Shown piece by piece: positions 56,169-64,000 of a stretch of 64,000 nucleotides of DNA; within the stretch, counting starts at the first letter, position 1; each line of letters opens with the position of its first letter. This stretch comes from Pseudomonadota bacterium (GTDB lineage: Bacteria > Pseudomonadota > Alphaproteobacteria > Caulobacterales > Aquidulcibacteraceae), in assembly GCA_020161405.1 (NCBI GenBank), contig JAIUOD010000005.1:124001-188000 (forward strand), given 5' to 3'. The position numbers were made by a program, and so were the translations under genes. The notes beneath the pieces were generated by a model, which had not been told where the DNA came from, did no database searches, and worked only from the letters and a program-made list of their open reading frames with translations.

Positions 56169-56474
56169 ATGCCGCGTTTAGCAATTGAAGATATTTTGCA
56201 AGAATTACCAAATTGGCGCAAATATGAAGGCAAGGAAACCGATGCAATTGTTCGGGATTTTATTTTTCCCGACTTTCAAGAAGCTTTTTCTTTTATGACT
56301 TCTGTGGCATTTCGCGCAGAGATGATGAACCACCATCCTGAATGGTATAATTGCTATAATCTTGTTACCATCTGCCTTAATACCCATGATGTTGGCGGCC
56401 TGAGTGAACTTGATTTGGAAATGGCCAATTATCTTGATGCGCTATACAAAGAAAAAATGGGCCCAATGATGTAG
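56169..56474 (+). CDS. phhB: Pterin-4a-carbinolamine dehydratase
   Basis: The 101-residue protein has the PCD hallmark MNHHPEWYNCYNLVTICLNTHDVGGLSELDLEMANYLD. It recycles the pterin cofactor used by aromatic amino acid hydroxylases; in bacteria without phhA it may serve in molybdopterin or folate metabolism. No phenylalanine hydroxylase lies nearby. The family-A repeat follows directly. Confidence 0.93.
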   Translation: MPRLAIEDILQELPNWRKYEGKETDAIVRDFIFPDFQEAFSFMTSVAFRAEMMNHHPEWYNCYNLVTICLNTHDVGGLSELDLEMANYLDALYKEKMGPMM

Positions 56475-56475
56475 T

Positions 56476-56600
56476 TTAAAACTATTTTTACAGGCTGCAA
56501 ATGGAGCATTTCTGCGCTTCCGATGCTCACGTATTTAAAATACGCTCCGCTTCGGTTCTCGAAATACACCATTTTCGCCGCATAAAAATAGTTTTGATTT
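56476..56600. repeat. Dispersed palindromic repeat, family A, copy 2
   Basis: Outer arms AAACTATTTTTA and TAAAAATAGTTTT pair; the interior CTGCGCTTCCGATGCTC-ACGTATTTAAAATACG-CTCCGCTTCGG is nearly the same as in copy 1. The inner arm TACG-like bases change on both sides and keep pairing. It fills the gap between phhB and dcd. Confidence 0.87.
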
Positions 56601-56617
56601 CAAAATTATTTTTCTAA

Positions 56618-57655
56618 TTACCACGCACTAAATAATTTTGATAATTTAAGGCCTTGACCTTGGTAATTATTATTTGATTGTCCGTAATATTTATCGGGAA
56701 CGCCCGCTAATTCTTCATAGACCAATCTTGCAACTGGTTGCCCATGTTCAATTACAAAAGGAACATCGCGCCCACGCACTTCAAGAACGCCGCGCGCACC
56801 AGATTGACTTTCATTTGGACCAAAACCTGGGTCGAAAAAGCCTGCATAATGCGCCCTAAATTCACCCAAATCTTCGGCGGTTGCCACCATTTCTGCGGCA
56901 AGGTGTTTTTCTATTATCAAACCCGCTTGGGATGCCAAAATATAAAATTCACCAGGGTCTAAAACCAACTTTTTATCCGGTGCATATAGTGGTTCAAAAT
57001 ATTTTCTTGGATTATGAAGGCCAATATTTTTCAAATCCAATAAAGGCGCATGGCGGCGCGCCCTAAACCCTACAATTTCACCAATAGATGCAGGATCTAA
57101 ATCAAGCGCTAAGTCCATTTTTTTAATAGTTGGTGGGCTATTTTGTTTAAGGCGCAATTGGGCAAGTCTTTCGCCACTTTGTAATAAAACCGAAAAAGTG
57201 CGTGGGCAAATTTCAACCCATAATGGCCCATGATAGCCCTTACGAACCCTATCAAAAGCAGTTGCGCCATCATTTATTACCCTTACAAAAACATCAATAC
57301 GCCCTGTCGAGCTTTTGGGATTTGTTATACCTTCAATATTTTGCGGCAAATCAATAAATTCTTGAAGCGGTGCAAGATACACACAGCCAGTTTCTAAAAC
57401 TGCGCCATTTTTCAAATCCAATTTATGAAGCACAATATCTTCATCTTTCAATCGCTCTTCAACGCTCTTACCAACCCCTGGTAAAAAGCTAGCACGCATT
57501 CGATAGGCAAAATCGCCAAGGCGCAAATCAAGGCTTGCGGGTTGGAATTGATTATCTTCAATTTTGGTCTGCGCATTGATTTTACCCATATTGGCAAGTT
57601 CACGCAGCATATTATCAGTTAAAACGCCTGATTTTGTGTTGTCATTTTGTGTCAT
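56618..57655 (-). CDS. dcd: dCTP deaminase, alphaproteobacterial long type
   Basis: The protein makes dUTP from dCTP for thymidylate synthesis. I start at the ATG 57655 (MTQNDNTKSGVLTDNMLR); the frame continues upstream over a stretch without homology that overlaps the promoter of metZ. That gives 345 residues, the size of the long form of 2'-deoxycytidine 5'-triphosphate deaminase. Motifs include FQPASLDLRLGDFAYR, NPKSSTGRIDVFVRVI and AHYAGFFDPGFG. It is divergent from metZ. Confidence 0.9.
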   Translation of the reverse strand: MTQNDNTKSGVLTDNMLRELANMGKINAQTKIEDNQFQPASLDLRLGDFAYRMRASFLPGVGKSVEERLKDEDIVLHKLDLKNGAVLETGCVYLAPLQEFIDLPQNIEGITNPKSSTGRIDVFVRVINDGATAFDRVRKGYHGPLWVEICPRTFSVLLQSGERLAQLRLKQNSPPTIKKMDLALDLDPASIGEIVGFRARRHAPLLDLKNIGLHNPRKYFEPLYAPDKKLVLDPGEFYILASQAGLIIEKHLAAEMVATAEDLGEFRAHYAGFFDPGFGPNESQSGARGVLEVRGRDVPFVIEHGQPVARLVYEELAGVPDKYYGQSNNNYQGQGLKLSKLFSAW

Positions 57656-57715
57656 TTTACAAGAATATCGCGCAAAACACTTGAAGGAAAGCCCCGAATG
57701 CAATAGGTGGGCAGT

Positions 57716-58915
57716 ATGACTAATAAAGACCCAAAACAAAACCAAAGACGCCAAAATACTTTGCTGGTTCGTGGCGGCACTAAACGCTCTAATCATAAGG
57801 AAACTTCGGAGGCGATCTTCCTAACTTCTGGCTTTGTCTATGATAGTGCCGAGGAAGCAGAGGCGCGCTTTAAGGGCGAACTTCCGGGTTATTTATACGG
57901 TCGATATGCCAATCCAACCAATACAATGCTTGAAGAACGCCTCGCGGCATTGGATGGCGCACAGGTTTGTAGGCTTGCCGCATCGGGAATGGCGGCAGTA
58001 CAAGCTGCATTATTGGCAAGTGTTCGCGCCGGCGATCATATTGTTGCAGGTAAAGCATTATTTTCAAGCTGTCGCTATATTATCGAAACTCTTTTGCCAC
58101 GCTATGGCGTTGAATTTACTTTGGTTGAGGGTGCAAATACAAAGGCATGGGCAGATGCAGTAAAACCAAATACTAAGGCTTTTTTCTTAGAAAGCCCTGC
58201 AAACCCAACTTTGGAAATTTCAGACATTAAATCAATTGCCGATATTGCCCATAAAGCAGGTGCACGCCTTATTGTTGATAATGCTTTTGCGACCCCGCTT
58301 TTGCAAAAGCCAATTGAACTTGGCGCTGATGTGATTGTTTATTCGCTTACCAAACATTGCGATGGTCAAGGGCGCGTACTTGCAGGGGCAATTTTGGGCG
58401 ATGAAAAATGGGTTACTGAAGAATTAGACCCAATTTTACGTCATACTGGCCCCGCCATGAGCCCATTTGTGGCATGGGTTGTTTTAAAAGGCATGGAAAC
58501 CCTATCATTACGCGTCGATAGAATGTGTGATAATGCACAAAAAATTGCCGATTTAATTGGCTCGCATGAAGCGGTAAATTATGTGCGCTATCCAACCCGC
58601 AAAGACCACCCACAGCATGAACTTGCAATGTCGCAAATGAAAAATGGCGGCACAATTGTTGCCTTTGAACTCAAAGGTGGCAAAGATGGCGCTTATAAAT
58701 TCCTAAATGCTTTGGAAATTGTTGATATTTCCAACAATCTTGGTGATGCAAAATCACTTGCAACCCATCCTGCAACAACTACACACAAATTGTTTGAGGC
58801 AGATGTTCAGGCTGAATTAGGCGTAACGCAAGGTTTGATTCGTCTTTCTGTTGGCATTGAAGACATTGATGATTTGCTTGAAGACGTGAAACAAGCATTG
58901 GATAAAGCAAAGTAA
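57716..58915 (+). CDS. metZ: O-succinylhomoserine sulfhydrylase
   Basis: MetZ forms homocysteine from O-succinylhomoserine and sulfide. The ATG at 57716 (MTNKDPKQNQRRQ) has AGGTGGG 4-5 bases upstream. The 399 residues are a Cys/Met metabolism PLP enzyme: YGRYANPTNTMLEERLAALDGA, the PLP lysine Lys213 in VYSLTKHCDGQGRVLAGAI and the C-terminal LIRLSVGIEDIDDL. Cystathionine gamma-synthase and gamma-lyase are close relatives. Confidence 0.92.
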   Translation: MTNKDPKQNQRRQNTLLVRGGTKRSNHKETSEAIFLTSGFVYDSAEEAEARFKGELPGYLYGRYANPTNTMLEERLAALDGAQVCRLAASGMAAVQAALLASVRAGDHIVAGKALFSSCRYIIETLLPRYGVEFTLVEGANTKAWADAVKPNTKAFFLESPANPTLEISDIKSIADIAHKAGARLIVDNAFATPLLQKPIELGADVIVYSLTKHCDGQGRVLAGAILGDEKWVTEELDPILRHTGPAMSPFVAWVVLKGMETLSLRVDRMCDNAQKIADLIGSHEAVNYVRYPTRKDHPQHELAMSQMKNGGTIVAFELKGGKDGAYKFLNALEIVDISNNLGDAKSLATHPATTTHKLFEADVQAELGVTQGLIRLSVGIEDIDDLLEDVKQALDKAK

Positions 58916-59018
58916 TTGTCATTAAAAATATGCAATTATCTGTTTATTTTATATTTATTGTATTGATTTTATTTTAGATTAAATTCATTACTTTAATATA
59001 AATCACAGGATATAAAGA

Positions 59019-59855
59019 GTGAGAATTACAGTTTGCCTTATCGCAAAAAATGAAGGTAATTACTTACTTGAATGGGTGGCCTATTATCGAAATCTAGGCG
59101 CAGATAAAATCGTTATTTATGACAATAAAAGTAGCGATAAAAGTGTTCAAATTTTAAAAACATTATCCAAGCATGGAATAATAGAATTTCATACTTGGAA
59201 TTATGGGGTTTTACGCTCACCACAAATTCTTGCTTATCGCCATGCTATTAAAAGAGAAAAGAATGAATGGATATTATTCGTAGATGCAGATGAATTTCTT
59301 GTCTTGCATGATAAGAATAATTTGCATGAATTTTTAGCGCCTTTTGGCGATGATAAATCGATTTCTGGTGTCTCAATAAATTGGCGTATCTTTGGCGATT
59401 CTGGACTAAAAACACACGATGCGCGACCTATTATTGAACGATTTACCAAGGCTTCAACACACGATTTTTTCCCCAATCATCACGTAAAATGTATATATAA
59501 AACCAAGGATTTAACCAATAAAATCCATATGCACCTATGCCAAACAAAAAATAAATTAATAAATACAGATGGCACAGATTTCATAAATCATGAAATATTT
59601 GGTTTAAGTGAAATAATTAATCACGAACATGCGCAAATTAATCATTATTTTGGTAAAACAATTGAAGAATACCAAACCAAAATGGCACGTGGGCAAGCGG
59701 CCTGTCGCGATAGCCATGAAATGAAATTTTGCTATAAATTAGAAAATTTTCATTATCATAATCGCAATGATGAAATTGATATATCAGCACAAAAATATCT
59801 TGGCGCATTAAAAGATGAGATTAATCATCTAAATAGTATTGTTTTAGGGCTTTAA
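59019..59855 (+). CDS. Family GT92/GT2-like glycosyltransferase
   Basis: The 278-residue protein starts with GTG (MRITVCLIAKNEGNYLLEWVAYY) and has AGGA about 9 bases upstream. The region GADKIVIYDNKSSDKSV and the DxD motif LFVDADEFLVL mark a retaining-family/GT2-like fold; the NWRIFGDSG stretch fits DUF23/GT92 proteins. It may add a sugar to a surface glycan. The gene and the 100 bases before it are AT-rich. It overlaps the LMW-PTP gene at its end by 12 bases. Confidence 0.85.
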   Translation: MRITVCLIAKNEGNYLLEWVAYYRNLGADKIVIYDNKSSDKSVQILKTLSKHGIIEFHTWNYGVLRSPQILAYRHAIKREKNEWILFVDADEFLVLHDKNNLHEFLAPFGDDKSISGVSINWRIFGDSGLKTHDARPIIERFTKASTHDFFPNHHVKCIYKTKDLTNKIHMHLCQTKNKLINTDGTDFINHEIFGLSEIINHEHAQINHYFGKTIEEYQTKMARGQAACRDSHEMKFCYKLENFHYHNRNDEIDISAQKYLGALKDEINHLNSIVLGL

Positions 59856-60278
59856 TTCGGCAAATCTTTTTCTGATTTTGCGGTCTAATTCATCGCGCAC
59901 TTGTTCATAAGCCATCATTTTTTGATCGCGCGAACCATCCATAATTGTTGGGTCAAAAGTTGGCCAATATTCAACTTCAAGTGATAGATGGCGCGTAAAT
60001 TCAAGGGCGCGGTGATGGGCTTCGGGTGATAATGTGATTATCAAATCAATATTATCATCTTCAAGCATATCAAAAGTTTTGGGTTTATGGTTTGAAATAT
60101 CAATACCGATTTCATCCATTGCAAAAACCGCCATTGGGTCTAAATCGCCTTTTTTTAGGCCGCATGAATCAACATAGGCTTTGGTGCCAAATCTTGCTTT
60201 AAATATGCCTTCTGCCATTGGCGAGCGGACACTATTCATAGTGCAGGCAAACAATATGGCCTGTGGCACACGATCCAT
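59844..60278 (-). CDS. Low-molecular-weight phosphotyrosine phosphatase-like protein
   Basis: The 144-residue protein has the CX5R loop FACTMNSVRSPMAEG (Cys12, Arg18) and a C-terminal acid motif FDPTI. Family members act on phosphotyrosine or arsenate. The gene stands behind UPF0262 with a 1-base gap, as in alphaproteobacteria generally. Confidence 0.9.
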   Translation of the reverse strand: MDRVPQAILFACTMNSVRSPMAEGIFKARFGTKAYVDSCGLKKGDLDPMAVFAMDEIGIDISNHKPKTFDMLEDDNIDLIITLSPEAHHRALEFTRHLSLEVEYWPTFDPTIMDGSRDQKMMAYEQVRDELDRKIRKRFAELKP

Positions 60279-60279
60279 A

Positions 60280-60753
60280 TTAGAGCCTTATATGAAGTGC
60301 ACAAACAAGGGTGAAAAGGCGGCGCGCAGTATCGAAATTAAATTTAATCTTATCCTTTAGGCGCATTTCAAGAATTTCCGAACCCTCATTATGAAGACCG
60401 CGACGCCCCATATCAACGGCTTCAATTTGTGAAGGTGTCGAATTGCGGATTGCATGATGATAGCTTTCACAAATCATCAAATAATCACGAATAATCCGGC
60501 GAAGCGGCGATAATGAAAGGATAAATATTTTAATATCTGTGCCATTTTCGTGCTTTACATCAAATACAAGGCGCTGCTCTTGCACTGAAAGGTTTAAAAT
60601 ATATGGCCCTTCTTCACCATCGATAATTTCAAATTCATTATCTTCAAGAAGGTCAAAAATTGCCACGCGCCTTTCATGTTCAACATCGGGATTTGCCACC
60701 GCCAAAGAATTGGCGTCTAATTGAACATCTACAAGGCGATTTTTTCGGCTCAT
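60280..60753 (-). CDS. UPF0262 family protein
   Basis: The 157-residue protein belongs to UPF0262, which is limited to alphaproteobacteria. Conserved segments are [50 protein letters not shown], and [23 protein letters not shown]. Function is unknown. It abuts hisD. Confidence 0.9.
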   Translation of the reverse strand: MSRKNRLVDVQLDANSLAVANPDVEHERRVAIFDLLEDNEFEIIDGEEGPYILNLSVQEQRLVFDVKHENGTDIKIFILSLSPLRRIIRDYLMICESYHHAIRNSTPSQIEAVDMGRRGLHNEGSEILEMRLKDKIKFNFDTARRLFTLVCALHIRL

Positions 60754-62046
60754 TTATTCTTCTAACCTTAAATCCACACTAAGACCGTGCGCAGGTAATC
60801 CTTCGCTACGTGCAAGAACACTGGCATATGGGCCAATCTTTTCAAGACCGCGCATTGTCGCACGTAAAAGTGTTGTACGCTTCATAAAGTTTAAAACTGA
60901 AAGCCCAGATGAAAAACGGGCGCGTCGTCCTGTTGGCAAAACATGGTTTGGCCCCGCAACATAATCACCCAAGGATTCTGGTGTATTATGACCAATAAAA
61001 ATTGAACCCGAATGGCGAATTAATGGTAAAATTGCATCGGGGTCTTGGGTAGCAATTTCCAAATGTTCGGGTGCGCCCTGATTAATCAATTCACAGGCAT
61101 CAAGAAGATTTTCAACAATAATGATTGCCCCATAATCTTCCCATGATTTTGCCGCAGGTTTTCCAGCTTTACCGTCTTTAATTTGCGCTAAAACCGCCTC
61201 ATTGACCGAATTTGCTAAATCAGCGCTATCAGTGAATAAAATTGATTGCGCCATTTCATCATGCTCGGCTTGGGCAAGCAGGTCACAGGCAAGAATTTTG
61301 GGATTATTGTCTTTGTCGGCGATAATAAAAACCTCACTCGGCCCTGCGATACTATCGATACCGACGTCGCCAAAAACCAATTTTTTTGCCGCACTTACGT
61401 ATGCATTACCCGGACCAACAATCACATCAACAGGCTTTAATTCACCTGCCCCATAGGCCATTGCGGCGATTGCCTGTGCACCGCCTGCACCAAAAATTTC
61501 ATCAATGCCTGCAATTTTTGCCGCCGCAAGTATTGCAGGATTTTCATGTAATTTATGGGGCGGGGTTGCCATTATAATTCGTTTCACGCCCGCAACTTTT
61601 GCAGGCACAGCATTCATCAAAACACTTGATGGATAGGCAGCCAATCCACCCGGCGCATAAAGCCCCGCCGCATCAACCGCACCCCAACGCCAACCAAGGC
61701 CAATGCCATCTGCATCTTCATAAAAATCATTTTTTGGTAGTGATTTTTCGTGGAAATCAGCAATTCGTTTTGCGGCGACTTCCAATGCTTTTAAAACTTC
61801 GGAATCGCATTTTTTGACGGCATCATCAATTTGAGCGCTAGTGATTTTGAAATTTTCGGGCGTTAGTTCGTAATTATCATATTTGTTTGAAAATTCTTGA
61901 AGTGCAGCAAAACCTTTGGCGCGTACCAAATCAATGGTTTGTTTTGCGCTTTGGCTTGCTTCGTCAACATTATCGCCACGAATTGAAATCAATTCTTGAT
62001 ATTGTTGCGCAAACCCTTTTGAATTTTGATACAATATTCTTGCCAT
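60754..62046 (-). CDS. hisD: Histidinol dehydrogenase
   Basis: HisD oxidises histidinol to histidine in two NAD-dependent steps. The 430 residues have ALYAPGG-type LYAPGGLAAYPSSVLMNAVPA, AAGADEI-like segments, the zinc ligands in EHDEMAQS, and GPNHVLPTGRRARFSSGLSV. It is the second step of the operon after murA and DUF2948 and the only his gene present. Confidence 0.96.
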   Translation of the reverse strand: MARILYQNSKGFAQQYQELISIRGDNVDEASQSAKQTIDLVRAKGFAALQEFSNKYDNYELTPENFKITSAQIDDAVKKCDSEVLKALEVAAKRIADFHEKSLPKNDFYEDADGIGLGWRWGAVDAAGLYAPGGLAAYPSSVLMNAVPAKVAGVKRIIMATPPHKLHENPAILAAAKIAGIDEIFGAGGAQAIAAMAYGAGELKPVDVIVGPGNAYVSAAKKLVFGDVGIDSIAGPSEVFIIADKDNNPKILACDLLAQAEHDEMAQSILFTDSADLANSVNEAVLAQIKDGKAGKPAAKSWEDYGAIIIVENLLDACELINQGAPEHLEIATQDPDAILPLIRHSGSIFIGHNTPESLGDYVAGPNHVLPTGRRARFSSGLSVLNFMKRTTLLRATMRGLEKIGPYASVLARSEGLPAHGLSVDLRLEE

Positions 62047-62475
62047 TTAAGCCCCATGATCTGGGCGCTTTATTGCATCCCTTGCCTCGCCAATATCTGC
62101 CAAGGCAATGTCGATACATTCTGCTTCAAGCAGGATTTCATAATCATTAGCAAGTGCAATTTTAATTTTGCCTGATGGTGGTTCATCATCGGCAATGAAT
62201 GAAATATTCAAAATTGAAAGCGGTATTTCAGAATTTGGATTAATACCCTTGGCCTTAACAGCAAGCACACTTTCAAATGAAATAACGCACGGCACACGTT
62301 GCCCCGCGCCCTTGGTTTCATTTTCCCAAACATAGCGATTAAACGCGATAGTAAAGCGCCGTGATTTTGGCAAATATTGCGCATCTTTCGCCAAGAAAAG
62401 TCCATCTTGGCACGCAGCAGAAATAATTTCTATATCGCCATTTTCGATTGCCAAAAGTCGCATTTTCTTTGCCAT
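62047..62475 (-). CDS. DUF2948 family protein
   Basis: The 142-residue protein (MRLLAIENGDIEIISAACQDGLF...RFTIAFNRYVWE) is of the alphaproteobacterial DUF2948 family. Function is not established. It directly follows murA and precedes hisD, its normal place. Confidence 0.88.
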   Translation of the reverse strand: MAKKMRLLAIENGDIEIISAACQDGLFLAKDAQYLPKSRRFTIAFNRYVWENETKGAGQRVPCVISFESVLAVKAKGINPNSEIPLSILNISFIADDEPPSGKIKIALANDYEILLEAECIDIALADIGEARDAIKRPDHGA

Positions 62476-63747
62476 TTATTCGCCCGCTTTACGCACAATA
62501 TTTGCGCCACAATTTGTTAGTTTTTGTTCCAAATTCTCAAAACCACGATCAAGGTGGTAAACACGCCCAATTGTTGTTTCGCCTTCGGCAACAAGACCTG
62601 CAATTACCAATGAAACCGATGCACGTAAATCAGTTGCCATAACTTGCGCGCCTTTTAATTGTTTAACGCCGCGCACTACCGCTTCATTACCACGAACGGT
62701 AATATCTGCGCCCAATCTGCGAAGTTCTGGTGCATGCATAAAGCGATTTTCAAAAATATTTTCGCGGAAAATTGAAACCCCATCAGCAATTGTCATTAGC
62801 CCCATAAATTGCGCCTGCACATCGGTTGGGAAACCTGGGTGTGGTTGGGTGTCAATATCGACAGCTTTGATAATTGATTTTGGGTCGCGTGAAATCTTTA
62901 TGAAATCAGCGCCAGTTTCAACGCCAACACCTGCGCGGCGCAACGCATCCAAAACCGCGCCCATTGTTTCAGGAACTACATCTTCAAGAATTACTTCACC
63001 GCCAGTTGCCGCAACAACGCAGGCAAAAGTGCCCGCTTCAATTCTATCAGGAATAACTTTGTAATTAATACCTTTTAGCGATGTTACGCCCTGAATCTTA
63101 ATTGTTGAAGTGCCAGCACCTTCAATTTTTGCACCCATTGCAATTAGGCAATTGGCAATATCAACAATTTCAGGTTCACGCGCCGCATTTTCCAAAATTG
63201 TATCACCTTGCGCCAAAGTTGCCGCAAGCATTGCATGTTCAGTTGCACCAACCGAAACAAATGGAAACACAATATGCGCACCCTTAAGCCCGCGAAGCGC
63301 GGCAGCCTTCACATAGCCACCTTCAATAACAATATCGGCGCCCATTGCTTCAAATGCTTTTAAGTGCAAATCAACGGGGCGCGCACCTATTGCACAGCCA
63401 CCCGGCAACGAAACTGTTGCATGGCCTTCACGCGCCAATAATGGCCCTAACACATTGAAGGTCGCGCGCATTTTACGAACCAAATCATATGGCGCAATGG
63501 TTGAACGAATTTCAGGAACATGGGTTTGCATACGCCCAGAACCCTTTGGCCAATAAACTGTAACGCCCAATTGTTCCAAAAGCTCGACCATGAAGCGTGT
63601 ATCCGCAAGCTCTGGCATATTTGTGAAAACACATGGTTCGGATGTTAAAAGCGATGCCGCTTGTAATTTCAATGCTGAATTTTTGGCACCTGAAATTTTG
63701 ATTTTTCCGTTTAATTGGTTTCCACCGATAATGGCAATTTTGTCCAT
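62476..63747 (-). CDS. murA: UDP-N-acetylglucosamine 1-carboxyvinyltransferase
   Basis: MurA makes UDP-GlcNAc-enolpyruvate, the first committed step of peptidoglycan. The 423 residues have the SGAKNSALK start with Lys22 and the fosfomycin-target Cys118 in [29 protein letters not shown] and [20 protein letters not shown] are standard. Cys118 is the usual residue (not the fosfomycin-resistant Asp). It is the second gene in the transcript behind the small gene at 63820-63948. Confidence 0.97.
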   Translation of the reverse strand: MDKIAIIGGNQLNGKIKISGAKNSALKLQAASLLTSEPCVFTNMPELADTRFMVELLEQLGVTVYWPKGSGRMQTHVPEIRSTIAPYDLVRKMRATFNVLGPLLAREGHATVSLPGGCAIGARPVDLHLKAFEAMGADIVIEGGYVKAAALRGLKGAHIVFPFVSVGATEHAMLAATLAQGDTILENAAREPEIVDIANCLIAMGAKIEGAGTSTIKIQGVTSLKGINYKVIPDRIEAGTFACVVAATGGEVILEDVVPETMGAVLDALRRAGVGVETGADFIKISRDPKSIIKAVDIDTQPHPGFPTDVQAQFMGLMTIADGVSIFRENIFENRFMHAPELRRLGADITVRGNEAVVRGVKQLKGAQVMATDLRASVSLVIAGLVAEGETTIGRVYHLDRGFENLEQKLTNCGANIVRKAGE

Positions 63748-63819
63748 TTTATAATTCCTTGGGCTTTTTTCTTTGATGCTTAGGCGATTTATAGTTTTTT
63801 TTCAAAGTAACAAGGCAGA

Positions 63820-63948
63820 TTATTTGGAATCTTCTTTGTATTGGCTATTTTTATCAGCCACAGACGCAGATTTACGACGGCGCAAATTATCGCGCAAAGC
63901 CTGAGCTAGCTTTTCTTCTTTTTCTTGTTTTTTATTTTTCTTTTCCAT
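63820..63948 (-). CDS. Small basic hypothetical protein upstream of murA
   Basis: A 42-codon frame starts at ATG 63948, with GGGAAG 4-6 bases before it, and ends at TAA 63820-63822. The product is MEKKNKKQEKEEKLAQALRDN and so on: very rich in Lys, Arg and Glu, with LRDNLRRRKS. Small charged proteins of this kind lie near murA in many alphaproteobacteria. Function is unknown. It is too short for most gene callers. Confidence 0.65.
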   Translation of the reverse strand: MEKKNKKQEKEEKLAQALRDNLRRRKSASVADKNSQYKEDSK

Positions 63949-64000
63949 TTGCTTCCCTTTACACAAATGTTGTGCTTTTAAAAAAGAAATACTTCTAATG
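63949..64000. other. Window end with no further gene resolved
   Basis: The last ~50 bases are AT-rich and contain the ribosome site of the small gene. No other feature is visible before the window ends. Confidence 0.4.

Noticed and set aside
57656..57796. N-terminal extension of dcd
   Set aside because: The extra 47 residues are hydrophobic, unlike the family, and overlap the start of metZ. The ATG at 57655 is preferred.

Overview
The window is ordinary chromosome of an alphaproteobacterium with low GC content (AT-rich intergenic stretches, A/T-ending codons). Several gene orders are typical of that class: rimP-nusA-ylxR-infB-rbfA-truB-rpsO-pnp, ffs-dnaX-ybaB, tsaE-amgK-murU beside a DivL-like kinase, murA-DUF2948-hisD-UPF0262-LMW-PTP, and ChvI/ChvG. 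DivL, the exbB-exbD-exbD-tonB set, an Oar-like TonB receptor and PhoD together suggest Caulobacterales or a relative. That placement is inference; no rRNA or tRNA gene was seen. I found no insertion sequence, prophage or CRISPR array.

Layout. 1-5153 (minus): a membrane-anchored hybrid histidine kinase cut by the window edge, then mutS. 5252-7618 (plus): SRP RNA, dnaX, ybaB. 7813-17766 (minus): the transcription/translation operon from rimP to pnp, interrupted by two families of palindromic repeats. 17966-20265 (minus): cell-wall recycling genes murU and amgK plus tsaE. 20382-25254 (plus): ahcY, divL, a small TonB-C-domain protein and a START-like protein. 25392-26986 (minus): a 2Fe-2S ferredoxin and its FAD reductase. 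27110-29583 (plus): a structured leader resembling the alphaproteobacterial speF RNA, ornithine decarboxylase and a deoxyhypusine-synthase-like enzyme. 29622-33104 (minus): TonB/ExbB/ExbD energy transduction with two tonB genes. 33556-35437 (minus): aguB and aguA, a second route to putrescine. 35492-45913 (minus): a GIN-domain lipoprotein, a Tat-exported PhoD phosphatase, an M23-fold protein, two large TonB-dependent receptors and a small lipoprotein. 46236-49524: ahpF and ahpC divergent from oxyR, with a consensus OxyR half-site between them. 49513-51918: a tyrosine phosphatase and two phosphoesterase lipoproteins. 51997-54290 (plus): ChvI/ChvG. 54283-56106 (minus): an unassigned ABC transporter. 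56169-59855: phhB, dcd, metZ and a glycosyltransferase. 59844-63948 (minus): LMW-PTP, UPF0262, hisD, DUF2948, murA and a tiny basic protein.

Systems that work together: polyamine supply (ODC, agmatine deiminase pathway, DHS-like enzyme); TonB-driven uptake (energiser plus two receptors); peroxide defence (OxyR, AhpC, AhpF); envelope stress signalling (ChvIG) next to periplasmic phosphatases; and cell-cycle signalling (DivL, with candidate CtrA boxes). The most unusual features are the DivL-like kinase with tyrosine at the phospho-acceptor position, the DHS homologue in a bacterium, the structured polyamine leader, three dispersed palindromic repeat families, and a terminator-like hairpin just ahead of rimP. 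I did not find a wholly new multigene system. The least explained loci are the ABC pair at 54283-56106 and the repeat families.
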